Below are positions 51,019 through 61,600 of a DNA stretch of 64,000 bases, in pieces. The translations under genes were made by a program, and so were the position numbers. The notes under the pieces are model-generated. The model did no database searches. It was given only the letters and a program-made list of their open reading frames with translations, and was not told the DNA's origin. Position 1 is the stretch's first letter, and each line of letters starts with the position of its first letter. The DNA is taken from positions 1 to 64,000 of the forward strand of contig CAZSZO010000014.1 in NCBI GenBank assembly GCA_964611125.1. Direction: 5' to 3'. Origin of the DNA: JAEUIX01 sp964611125 (GTDB lineage: Bacteria > Planctomycetota > Phycisphaerae > Phycisphaerales > UBA1924).

Positions 51019-53154
51019 TCAGCGACGCCGGAGGGCCGCGAGCGGAATCTCCTGCTTGGCAAGCTGCGGCCCGGACCAGAGGACCTTCAGATCAAACCCG
51101 CCCCAATTCTCAAAGTACGAGACAGTGATGGGATGCAGCCCGGGGCTCAGGGCGATCGCCCCGCCCGCCTCCAGAAAGCTGTGCGGCTTGTCGTTGTCAA
51201 CCACGAGGCGGTCGCCGATCCAGAGTCGGCTGCCGTCGTCGCTGCGCGTGTAGAGGTGATACACACCGCCCTCCGGCACGGCGAGGAAGCCCCGGAACCT
51301 GAAGCCCCAGTACTTCTCCCGCGCGCGGCTGGACAGGTCAAAGCCCTGGGCGACCCCCGTCCGCAGCGGCTGGGCCGAGTCGAACTCGCCCACTGACTGG
51401 TACTCCCCAGCGGGCCGCTCGAAGTACTCGTACTCAAGCCCCGGGTTCTGAGCGAGCACCTTGACCGCGCCCAGCGGCGCCACCTTGCTGAAGGCCCGGC
51501 GGGCGACCGGGCTGACCGCCTGCCCGGCGCGGAAGGCCCGCACGGCCAGCTGGGCCGAGTGGGTGAGGCGAATCGCCCCGCCGGCGGAAGTGAGGGTTGA
51601 CGCCACGTCCGGCTCGCGACCATCGGTGGTGTAGCGGAACTCGACCTGCGGCTGGTCGCTGGCGACGGTGACCTCGAGGTCATCGACGAAGATCTCGGCC
51701 GGCGCCGAGATGACCGGCGGGCTGGCGATGTCGGGCGCGCCCTCGATGTCGAGGACGATCACGCTGTTGTCGGGGTTGTGGGCGCGGGCCGTCAATGAGA
51801 GCACGACGTTCTCACCCTCGCGGGCGGTCGGCAATCGCTCGCCCGGGCGGGCGATGGGGAAGGCCGCGAGCGGCCGGTTGAGCAGGCCGGGCACGATCAG
51901 ACGGCCATCGGCGGGCCACTCGAAGACGTGCAGGTACAGTCGCGTCGCCGGTCCAGCGGCGGACGCCGGGCGGGGCGACATGGTGCAGCGCCCCCAGGTG
52001 AAGGGGCGCTTGAACGGGCCGCCTGACGTGGAGCGAATCGCCTCCCCCGCGCCCCCCGGCCCGTCCATCCAAGCCCCAAGCCCGGCGAGCCGGTCGACGC
52101 TCTCGGGCGGGATCTCACCCTGCGCGGTGGGGCCGATGTTGAGCAGGAAGTTCCCGCCCTTGCTGGCGATGTCGGCCAGCTTGCGGATGAGGTCCTGCGT
52201 GGTCTTGAAGCGGTGGTCCGCAGCGTTGTAGCCCCAGTGGTCGTTCATCGTCATGCAGGTCTCCCAGTCGAAGCCGGGCGCCTGCTCGGGTATGAACTGC
52301 TCGGGCGTGGCGTAGTCGCCCAGCATCTCGCGGTCGCGCTCCAGGCCGTAGCTGCCCCCACCCCGGCCGACTCGACTGTTGATGATGATGCGCGGGGCGA
52401 GCGAGCGGACGTACGCCTCGAGAGCCTTCCCGCGCGCATCGTTCCAGGAACCCTCCCACTGGCCATCAAACCACAGGACCCCGATCTCGCCGTAGTTCGT
52501 GAGCAGCTCCTTGAGCTGAGCCTTCATGTACGCGATGTACCGCTCGAAATCGGCGCCCTCGACGGGCCGGTCGGTCTCCCAGTCGCGCCGGGGGAGGTAG
52601 TCCGGGTGATGCCAGTCCATGATCGAGTAGTACCACCCCAGCCGCATGTCGTGCTTGCGGCAGGCGTCGGCCATCTCGCGCATGATGTCGCGCTTGAACG
52701 GCGTCGCCATCACGGTGAAGTCCGTCTGCTTCGAGTCGAACAGGCAGAACCCGTCGTGGTGCTTGGTCGTGATCACGATGTACCGCATGCCCGCCCGCTT
52801 GGCCGCCAGCACGATGCGCTCGGCGTCGAACCCAACGGGGTTGAACTGGTCGCGCAGGCGGTCGTACTCCGCCAGCGGGATCTTGGCCTCGTGCCGGATC
52901 CACTCGCCGTAGGTGTCCTTGCCCCCCCACTTTCCGCCCGGCACGGCGTAGAGCCCCCAGTGGATGAACATGCCCAGGCGGGCCTCGCGCCACCAGGCGA
53001 GGCGGTCCTCGTTGCGGTTATCGTCGCTGTTCTGGGCGCGGTTCTGGGTGCGGTTCGGGGCCGGGGCGGCCCGTTCGTCCCCGGCGGGCGCCGCCCCCGA
53101 GGCCTGTACGGAGAGGCAGCACAACAGCCATACCAGCGTGCACGAGGTTCGCAT
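51019..53154 (-). CDS. Secreted GH29 alpha-L-fucosidase with PA14-like C-terminus, 711 aa
   Basis: After a signal peptide (VWLLCCLSVQASGA) and an Asn/Arg/Ala linker, a GH29 barrel spans residues ~52-365. MFIHWGLYAVPGGKWGGKDT, VITTKHHDGFCLFDSKQTDF, WYYSIMDWHHPDY and IGVLWFDGQWEG place the nucleophile at Asp230. A beta-sandwich follows, then a chitobiase/fibronectin-like C-terminal part (YTTDGREPDVASTLTSAGGA). The end (~575-711) is a PA14 domain (GFRFRGFLAVPEGGVYHLYT, RSDDGSRLWIGDRLVVDN). It cleaves terminal alpha-L-fucose outside the cytoplasm. It heads the minus-strand operon with the sugar ABC transporter. Confidence 0.92.
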   Translation of the reverse strand: MRTSCTLVWLLCCLSVQASGAAPAGDERAAPAPNRTQNRAQNSDDNRNEDRLAWWREARLGMFIHWGLYAVPGGKWGGKDTYGEWIRHEAKIPLAEYDRLRDQFNPVGFDAERIVLAAKRAGMRYIVITTKHHDGFCLFDSKQTDFTVMATPFKRDIMREMADACRKHDMRLGWYYSIMDWHHPDYLPRRDWETDRPVEGADFERYIAYMKAQLKELLTNYGEIGVLWFDGQWEGSWNDARGKALEAYVRSLAPRIIINSRVGRGGGSYGLERDREMLGDYATPEQFIPEQAPGFDWETCMTMNDHWGYNAADHRFKTTQDLIRKLADIASKGGNFLLNIGPTAQGEIPPESVDRLAGLGAWMDGPGGAGEAIRSTSGGPFKRPFTWGRCTMSPRPASAAGPATRLYLHVFEWPADGRLIVPGLLNRPLAAFPIARPGERLPTAREGENVVLSLTARAHNPDNSVIVLDIEGAPDIASPPVISAPAEIFVDDLEVTVASDQPQVEFRYTTDGREPDVASTLTSAGGAIRLTHSAQLAVRAFRAGQAVSPVARRAFSKVAPLGAVKVLAQNPGLEYEYFERPAGEYQSVGEFDSAQPLRTGVAQGFDLSSRAREKYWGFRFRGFLAVPEGGVYHLYTRSDDGSRLWIGDRLVVDNDKPHSFLEAGGAIALSPGLHPITVSYFENWGGFDLKVLWSGPQLAKQEIPLAALRRR

Positions 53155-53354
53155 GCCTCAGCATACCACGCGCCGGGTCGGCCAGGCCCGCCCCATGACC
53201 GGGGGGGTACGGGGGCCGGGGGACGGGAGGGCGGGGGCCTTGGGGGGTCGCCCAAGATTCACCGATCGGACCGACCGGGGAAACTTGCCAGAGCGGCCCA
53301 AGTCGACAAGAATGTCATCTATTCACGGTTCAAGGCCAAACAGGAGCGTGTCCC

Positions 53355-53594
53355 ATGAGTCTTTTCGCCGCGGCTGCACCCGCTCTCACCCTCGCTGAAG
53401 GAAACTCGGCCCTCACGGGGCTGAGCATCGTGTTCGGCGTGCTCCTGGTCGTGGCGCTCGTGGCCTCGATGTTTCCGGCCATCCGCAAGGCGAATGCCCT
53501 GTTCGCCCCGATCCTGGTGCTGCTGACCCTGGCCGTCACCGCCTTGGCCGTGGGCGGGGTGGTGGTGCTGATTCACCGGCTCGACCTACTGTAA
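53355..53594 (+). CDS. Small two-helix membrane protein, 79 aa
   Basis: CAGGAG precedes the ATG. Two long hydrophobic segments are present: LTGLSIVFGVLLVVALVASM and APILVLLTLAVTALAVGGVV, with a short basic turn (FPAIRKANALF) between. No conserved function is known. The sequence is Ala/Leu/Val-rich with no charged catalytic residues. Confidence 0.7.
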   Translation: MSLFAAAAPALTLAEGNSALTGLSIVFGVLLVVALVASMFPAIRKANALFAPILVLLTLAVTALAVGGVVVLIHRLDLL

Positions 53595-53615
53595 GCCGAA
53601 ACCGGCATCCGCCGT

Positions 53616-54023
53616 TCACCGACCTCGCGGCGCCGATGTGGCCGCCGCGCCTGCTCCACGCTTCGCCGCCGAGGCCCGCGGAAACTCCCGCTGGCCGCCG
53701 CACTCCGGGCACACTGGCACTGTGGCGTCAAGCCCGGACATGTCGTACCAGCAATACCCGCAGTGCCGCCCGTCCGGGCGGGCCGGCAGGCAGACGATGA
53801 ACAGGCCCACCGAGAGCACCGCAACGCCCTCGGCGGTCAACAACAGGCTCAAGGGCACAAAGGTGTCCTTGGCCAGGAACCGAAACGCGACGTACGTCGT
53901 GAGCAGCGCGAGCGCCGCGCCCAGGAACACCACGCTGAAGCCCTTCAGCGTTCGCCGCCAGCGGGCCGCGAAGAACCAGATCAGCACGGCATAGATTGCG
54001 AAGAGAATCACAGTGACAGCCAA
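53616..54023 (-). CDS. Membrane protein with zinc ribbon, 135 aa
   Basis: The frame starts at a TTG (54023) with no ribosome site, so the true start is uncertain. Three membrane helices are visible (TVILFAIYAVLIWFFAARW, GFSVVFLGAALALLTTYVAF, LLLTAEGVAVLSVGLFIVCL), followed by a zinc ribbon with two CxxC pairs: HCGYCWYDMSGLDATVPVCP and CPECGGQREF. This arrangement is frequent in planctomycetes. It lies 42 bp downstream of the gluzincin gene on the same strand. Confidence 0.7.
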   Translation of the reverse strand: MAVTVILFAIYAVLIWFFAARWRRTLKGFSVVFLGAALALLTTYVAFRFLAKDTFVPLSLLLTAEGVAVLSVGLFIVCLPARPDGRHCGYCWYDMSGLDATVPVCPECGGQREFPRASAAKRGAGAAATSAPRGR

Positions 54024-54065
54024 ACTGTAGAGCCCGCGGCGCCTGCTGCGGCTGCCGCAAATCGT

Positions 54066-55556
54066 TCATTCCCGGGCGATCAACTGGAGCCTGACCGAGG
54101 CCGTCGCGTTGCGGCGGCGAAAGGTCACCTCGACCTCGTCGCCGACCTTGTACTCGCCCAGGATGCGGGCGTATTCGTTCAGGTCGCGAACGGGCTTGCC
54201 ATCGATCGCCGTGATCACGTCGCGGGGCATGATCGCCCGCACCGACCGGAGCGTTGAATCGACCAGCAACCCATCCCCGGCGCTTGAGATGACCGCCACG
54301 GGCAGCGTCGCGGAGCCGGGGCGGGACTCTTCAGCGACTTCGGGCAGCTTCCTGAGCCAGGCGCGGAAGTCCTTCTCGGTCTGGGCCAGGGGCTGGCCAA
54401 GGGCCGCCTCGAACGCCGCCCGGCCGGAGGGATCCTGGGCGAAGGTCTCGCAGTACGACGCGTACCACGCCCGCAGTCGGCCCCGGTCGTACAGGAACAG
54501 GAAGGCCGCCCGCGCCAGCGCGTAGTTGGCCAGCGGCGCATCTCCGGAGAACTTCTCGCGCGAGAGCTTCATCAGGAAGTCAAGCGACACCTTCGACGAT
54601 CCCTGGGCCCGCCGCTTGATTGAGTTGGTCCGCCAGGACGGAACCGGCACGAGGCGCCCGTCGGGCTCGACGCGCACGTCTTCAACCAGGCTGCACAGCC
54701 CCTCCTGCACCCAGATGGCGTGCACCTGGTCGAGCCGCGCGTTGTGCCGCCAATGCAGCACATGCAGGAACTCGTGCCTGAAGGACGCCCCCAGGTCGCC
54801 TGCGACCAGCTCCTTGCGGTCATGGTCGTAGATGCCGCCGATGGTGCTCAGAGCCCCGGCCCGGGCGAAGTTCTTGTCGGCCCATGAGCGGAAATCGCTC
54901 TGCGATGGCAGCAGCACCAGCACCCACGGGTCGGCCGGGCGCCCGTCGTCGCCTCGCTCGACGGCCTGCACGCCGTCAGGCAGCACCTCGGTCGACCACC
55001 AGCGGGCCAGTCGCGCGATCTCTTCCTTGGCCGCGGCGAACGACGAGGGCGCGAACCCCACCGAGTAGCCCAGCCGCAGCTCCGGGTCCTTCTCGATCGT
55101 GTAGCCCCTGAGCCCCTTGCGGGTTCGCTCCAGCCGCGCGTCGATCACCCGGTCAAGCAGCTCCGGCCACTCCGCGAGCAGGTCGCGATACGCCTGGGTT
55201 CTGCGGACAGGGGCCAGGTTGCCGTCGCGCTCCATCACCCGCAGGTCCATGAAGCCAAGCTCGACGGCCCGGCGGAGAGTCGCCGCGCCCTCCTCAGCCT
55301 CGCCCCTCAGCCCTTGCACGCAGGCGAGGTTGTAGACCGGCGTGAACTCACCGGGGCGCAGTTCGATCCACTTCCGCAGGCTCGACTCGGCCGCGGCCAG
55401 ATCGCGCCCGTTGAACGCCTCGACGAACTCGCGCTGCAGGCGGTCGCGCTGCTGGCGGGTGTCCGGGTCAAGCGGCTGGGCCGCTGCCGGGGCAAGCCGC
55501 AGCGACACCAGCAGGCATGCCGCGAGGAAGACGATGGACGAACGGAAGTTGGTCAT
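54066..55556 (-). CDS. Exported TPR-gluzincin-PDZ protein, 496 aa
   Basis: ATG at 55556 gives a signal peptide (FLAACLLVSLRLAPAAAQ). Residues ~45-110 form tetratricopeptide-like helices (AESSLRKWIELRPGEFTPVY). The zinc motif is HEFLHVLHW (His261, Glu262, His265) with the downstream Glu285 in WVQEGLCSLVED, as in gluzincin/peptidase-MA-like proteins. The C-terminal ~90 residues are a PDZ domain (SVRAIMPRDVITAIDGKPVR, YKVGDEVEVTFRR). Probably a periplasmic metalloprotease; substrate unknown. Confidence 0.8.
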   Translation of the reverse strand: MTNFRSSIVFLAACLLVSLRLAPAAAQPLDPDTRQQRDRLQREFVEAFNGRDLAAAESSLRKWIELRPGEFTPVYNLACVQGLRGEAEEGAATLRRAVELGFMDLRVMERDGNLAPVRRTQAYRDLLAEWPELLDRVIDARLERTRKGLRGYTIEKDPELRLGYSVGFAPSSFAAAKEEIARLARWWSTEVLPDGVQAVERGDDGRPADPWVLVLLPSQSDFRSWADKNFARAGALSTIGGIYDHDRKELVAGDLGASFRHEFLHVLHWRHNARLDQVHAIWVQEGLCSLVEDVRVEPDGRLVPVPSWRTNSIKRRAQGSSKVSLDFLMKLSREKFSGDAPLANYALARAAFLFLYDRGRLRAWYASYCETFAQDPSGRAAFEAALGQPLAQTEKDFRAWLRKLPEVAEESRPGSATLPVAVISSAGDGLLVDSTLRSVRAIMPRDVITAIDGKPVRDLNEYARILGEYKVGDEVEVTFRRRNATASVRLQLIARE

Positions 55557-55640
55557 GCGGCGTCCCGGATCGCCCCGAGCGCGGGCATGATAGCGCCAGG
55601 CCACGCCAGGCTCCGGCCAAGCCACGCGCGCTGGCCAGGC

Positions 55641-58600
55641 TCAGTTCGTGATCACAATGTTCGCCTGGCCCGCGATGAAGTCGTTGTTCGACTCGCTCGA
55701 CTCGATCACCCGCCGGCCCGAGTCGATCCGCGCCGCGAGCCGGTAGCTCCCGGGCGTTGGCCGGGGCGCCGCGGCGTCGAACAGCAGCGAGATCGAGAGC
55801 TGGCCCGTCGCCAGGCCGCTCAGGGCCCCGAGGCTGCTGACGCCCAGGACGATGTCGTCAGCGTTGCCGAAAATGTCATCAGCCGACAGCCGGAACTCCA
55901 GCAGCGACGCGCTCGCCCCCAGCAGCCCCAGGTTGCCGTAATCGACAACCACGTCCAGCCTCTGCCCGGGCGAGGTGAGCGAGAACGTCGCCGGGTCAAA
56001 CGTCACGCCGGTGATGGCCAGGTCGGTCTGAGGAGCGTCGGCGATGGTCACCGTCGCCGCCTGCCGGAGCGGGTCGGGCGTCACCCGATAGCCGCTGGCG
56101 GTCGCGAGCGTGAGCACCACGGTCTCAGGCGTCTCCACGGCGGTATCGGCCAGGGCCGCGACGGCCAGCGTGATCGACGCCTGGCCAGCGGGGATGACCG
56201 CTGTGCCCGAAAGGGCCTGATAGTCCGCGCCGCTGGTCGCCGTGCCCCCGATGGTGTACTGCACCGTCAGAGCGGCCGTCAGCGGGCCCACCCGGGTGAT
56301 CGTGAACGAGCCAGGATTGGACGCCAGCTCCGATGCCGCTGGATCGGCCGCGGTCACCGACACGACCGGTTCGTTGTCGGCGATGGTCACGGTCGCCTGG
56401 GCCTGCGCGGCGACCACGCGATACTCCGGCTGGGCATCAAGCACCAGGATCACCGTCTCGGCCGCTTCGCCGATGGCGTCGTCGAGCACCGCAAGATCAA
56501 CTGTCCGCGTGAGCTGCCCAGCCGCGAACTCGACCGTCAGCGCCGGCGTGGTGAAGTCGGCGCCCGCGGTCGCCGTCCCCTCAAAGTGATAGGTCACCGT
56601 CAGGGCGGCCGTCGTCCCGCCGACCCTCGTGATCGTGAACCGCCCGGGGTTGGCGACGCCCGACGCGACCTCGGCCGCGCTCGGATCGCTCGCAAGCACG
56701 CTCACGGTGGGCCCATTGGCGCCGATGGTCGCCGTCGCCTGCCCCTGGGCCCCCGAGACCTGGTAGCCGCTATTGCCTGTGAGCATGAGCACAACCGTCT
56801 CGTCGCTCTCCGCCAGCAGGTCGGCCAGGGCCGTCAGCGTCAGGGTCGCGGTCGTCTGCCCCACGCCGAAGGTGATCGACGCGGGCGAAGACACGCTGTA
56901 ATCGGCCCCGGACGCCGAGCCCGACAGGGCGTAGGTCACCGTCAGCGCCTGCGAGGTTGGCCCCGCCCGGGTGAAGGTGAACCGGGCCGTGTCCGCGGCG
57001 CCGACGCCCGGCTCGAGCGCCCGCGGGTCCGCCGCGACCACCGTCACCACCGGCTCGCTGTCGGCGATCGTCACCGTCCGCAGCGCAGCAACGGGATTGA
57101 CCGCGCGATACCCGGCGTTCCCCGTAGCGAGCAGCACCACCGTCTCCGGGCCCTCGCCCAGCGCGTCGTCGGTTGGCGTAATCGTCACCGACGCCGTCAG
57201 TTGACCCGCCGGGATGACCACCGAGTGCACCGCGATGGTCTGGAAATCGTCGCCCTCGGTCGCCGAGCCCTCGAGCACGTACGTCACGGTGAGGGCCGAC
57301 TGCGTGCCGCCCGACCGCGTGAACAGGAACCGCCCGGTGTTGTTGCCCGTCTCGCCCGCAGCCGGGTCGGGCGTTGAGACCGTCACCGTGGGCTCATCAT
57401 CCGTGATCGCCACGCTGACCGACGCCGCGACGCCGATGCTGTAGCCGCTTCCAGCCGCCAGGGTGACCACCACCGTCTCCGCCGACTCGCCCAGCGTGTC
57501 CTGCACGCCCACGATCGTGAACTGGGCCGTTGCGGCCCCAGCAGGGATCGTGATCTGCCCCGCCACCGGCGTCGACACCGTGTAATCATCGCCCAGGATC
57601 GCGCTGCCCGCCAGCGTGAAGCTCACCGTCACGGCCTGCGAGAGGCCCGTCCCGGTCCGCGTCGCCGTCAGCAGCGCCGCGGCGCCGGCGCCCTCGCTGG
57701 TGCTCACGCGCACGCCCACCAGCGTCACCACCGGCTCATCATCGGTGATGGTGATCGTCGCGGAGGTCGCAGCCGGCAGGCGATAGGCGTTGTCAGCCTG
57801 CAGGGTCAGCACCGCCGTCTCGACACCCTCGCCCAGCGTGTCCTGCGTCGGGGTCAGCACGATCTCGGCCGAAAGCGCGCCGATGGGGATCACCACCGTC
57901 CCCGACAGAACCGCAAAGTCGACGCCGTTGGTCGCCGTGCCCGTCAGCCCCACCTGGTAGTGAACCGTCAGCGCCTGATTGGTGGGCCCGGTGCGGGTCA
58001 CCAGGAATCGGCCGGGGTCGCCCGCTTCGCTCGCCTGCGGGTCCGAAGCGCGCACGGCCAGCGTCGGCTCGTTGTCAGCAATGGTCACCGTGCCCGCGCC
58101 CTGCATGGCGGAGATGTTGTACGCCGAATCGGCCGCGATGGTCACGATCACCGTTTCGGGGCTCTCCACCAGTTGGTCATCAATCGGCGTCACCGTGATC
58201 GTCGCGCTCAGCGCCCCGGCCGGGATGGTCACCGACCCCGACAGGGCCGTGAAATCAGCCCCCGACGACGCCGACCCCGACACGGTGTAGTTCACAATCA
58301 GCGCCGAGGTCGTCGGCCCCGTGCGGGTCACGGTCCACCGGCCCGCAGCCGCGCCCGTCTCCGCCGCGGCCGGCGCCGACGCCACGATTGACACCACAGG
58401 TTCATCATCGGCGATGGTGATCGTCGCCGACGCCCGGGTGGGCACGGGGTCGATGCGATAGCCCACGCCCAGACCCAACTGAACGATCACCGTCTCGCCC
58501 GCGTCGCCGATCTGGTCCTGCGTCGGCGTGATGGTGAGGATCGCCGTCGCGCTCCCCGCGGCGAACGTGATCGTCCCCGTGGGCTGCGCGTAGTCGGTCC

Positions 58601-61600
58601 CCGCAGTCGCCGAGCCCAGCAGCACGTAATTCACCGTCAGGGCCGACCCGAGGGCCCCGGTCCGCGTGAACGTCGCCCGGCCCACGTTCGGCTGGCCCGC
58701 CACCAGGGCCTCGCCCGCCGCGGCGTCGGTCACCACCACCGATACCGTGGGCTCATTGTCGGTGATCGTCGCCGAGGCGCTTCCCAGCGTCGGGCTCACA
58801 CGGTACGAGCCGCCGGCAGCCACCTGCAGGATGACCGTCTCGGTCGGCTCCACCAGCACATCGTCGGTCGGCGTGATCGACACCACGACCGACGCCGCCC
58901 CAGCGGGGATCGTCGCCGTCAGCCCCGCCGGCGCCGTGAAGTCCGATCCCGCGGCGGCCGTCCCGGCGAGCGTGAAGGTCACCACCATCGGCGCCGTAGT
59001 CGGACCCGTCCGCGTCAGCGTGAAGCGGAGCGGCGCCGCGCCGCCCTCGGCGGCCGTAGGCCCTGTCGCCGTCACCGAGACGAACGGCTCATTATCGCGG
59101 ATCGTGACCGTCGCCGACGAACCGCCCGCGGGCAGGTTGTACGCCGCGCCGGCGGACATGGTCACGATCAGCGTTTCATCGGGCTCGGCGATGGCGTCAT
59201 CCACCGGCGTCAGGGTCACCGACACTTCAGTCTGCCCCGGGGCGAACTGCACCGACCCCGCCAGGGCGATCGAAGGCGTGTAGTCCCCCGCGATCGCGCT
59301 CCCCGACAGCACGTACTGCACCGTGAGCGCACCCGCCGACGAACCGCTCGCCCGCCGGAACACCAGCCGCCCCGTGTCGCCGGCCGTCTCCGACGCTGTC
59401 GCGTCGATCGCCGTCACGGTCACGATCGGCTCGTTGTCGCGGATCGTGACCGTCGCCGACGATCCGCCCGCGGGCAGGTTGTACGCCGCGCCGGCGGACA
59501 TGGTCACGATCAGCGTTTCATCGGGCTCGGCGATGGCGTCATCCACCGGCGTCAGGGTCACCGACACTTCAGTCTGCCCCGGGGCGAACTGCACCGACCC
59601 CGCCAGGGCGATCGAAGGCGTGTAGTCCCCCGCGATCGCGCTCCCCGACAGCACATACTGCACCGTGAGCGCACCCGCCGACGAGCCGCTCGCCCGTCTG
59701 AAGACCAGCCGCCCCGTGTCGCCGGCCGTCTCCGAGGCCGATCCGTCAAGCGCCGTCACGGTCACGATGGGCTCGTTGTCGCGGATCGTGACCGTCGCCG
59801 ACGAACCGCCCGCAGGCAGGTTGTACGCCGTGCTGGCGATCATGCTCAGCGTGATTGTCTCGTCAGGCTCAGCCAGCGCGTCATCGATCGCGGTGATCGT
59901 GATCGTCACCTCGGTCTCGCCGGCGCCGAACTGCACCGTGCCGAACAGCGGCGACGACGGCGTGTAGTCCTGGGCCGAGGCGGTGGCGCTCGCGGAGTAC
60001 TGCACCGTCAGCGCCCCCGCCGACGAACCGCCTGCACGCCGGAAGACGAATGTGCCCACATCGCCCGCGTTCTCCGATGCGCTCGCATCCACGGCGGTGA
60101 TCGTGATCGTCGGCTCGTTGTCATTGATCGTGACCGTCGCCGACGAGCCGCCCGCCGGCAGACTGAAGGTGATGTCCGGCGTCACCGTCAGCGTCACAGT
60201 CTCGGCCGACTCAACCACGAAGTCATCGTTGGGCGTGATGGTGATCGTGAACTCGGTCTGCCCGGGGTCAAACTGGATCGTCCCGAACAGGCCGATTGAC
60301 GACGTGAAATCCGACCCCGCGGCCGTCGACGCCACCGTGTACCGCACAGTGAGGGCGCCCGTCGTCGAGCCGCCCGTCCGCCGGAAAACAAACGTGCCCG
60401 TGTCCCCGGGGTTCTCTGACGCCGACGCGTCGCCCGCGGTCACCGTCACCGTCGGCTCGTTGTCCAGGATGTTCACTGTCGCCACAGTCGCGGCGCCCAG
60501 GCGGTAGCTCGCGCTCGCGACGAGCACGAAACCCAGCGTCTCGGTCGCCTCGACGATCGAATCATCGGCCACCGGGATCGACACCGTCGCCGTCGCGCTC
60601 CCCGCGGCGAAGACCGCCGAGAAGACCTGCGGCGCCGTGAAATCCGGCCCCGGCGTCGCCGTGGTGGTCGGCAGGTTGTACTGGAAGTTGACCGTCAGCT
60701 CGCCCGTGGTCGTCCCGCCCGAGCGGGTGAATGTGAACACCGCCGGCAGCCCGCCCTCCTGTCCCGGCTGGGTGGCCGCGATGGTCACGGTGGGCTCGTT
60801 GTCGGTGATCGACACAGCGGCCGTGTTCTGGGTGGCGCTGATGCGGTACGCCGTGTTCGCGCTGATGGCGATCGAGAGCCCCTCGGTGTTCTCCACCTGG
60901 GCGTCGTCGATGGCGGTGATCGTGACCGTGGCCGTGGCCGAGCCCGCGGCGAACGTGACCGAGCCCGACAGAACCTCGAAGTCGACCCCTGAAGTCGCCG
61001 TGCCGCCGCCCTGGAGCGCGTAGAAGACCGTCAACGGGCCGGTGATCGACCCGCTCCCGCGCGTAAAGGTCAGCAGCGCCGTGCTGTTGACCCCGGCCGT
61101 CTCACTCGCCGTAGGTCGCGTCGCCACCACGCTCACCGTCGCTTCGTTGTCCACGATCGTCACCGTGGCCGACGACAGCGCTGGATTCAGCTGGTAGCGC
61201 GTGCCCGCCTCGAGCGACACAACCACCGTCTCCGAAGGCTCAACCAGCGCATCATCGATCGCCGTCAGGTCGAACGACACCGAAGCCTGCCCCGGCAGAA
61301 AGGTCACCATCGTCGCCAAGGACTGGTAGTCGTCCCCCGAGGTCGCCGTGCCGCCGATGATCAGGTTGACGCTCAGGCTCAGCGTCGTCGCCCCCGAGCG
61401 GGTGACGGTGAAGCGGCCGAAGTTCGGGTTCGTCTCCCCTGCGGTGTTGTCCGTCGCGGCGATCGTCACCGTCGGAGGCGGAGCGATCACGATGCTCGCC
61501 GCCGCCGAGCGGTAGATGTTGTTGGTCTCGTTGCTCTCGGCCACCTGATCGTTGACGTCGATCTTGGCCAGCAGGAAGTACGCTCCCGAGGCGATCACCT

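Noticed and set aside
55314..57377. Plus-strand open frame of 687 codons
   Set aside because: It is the antisense of the Calx-beta and gluzincin genes in high-GC DNA; the Arg/Gly/His-rich product has no domain.
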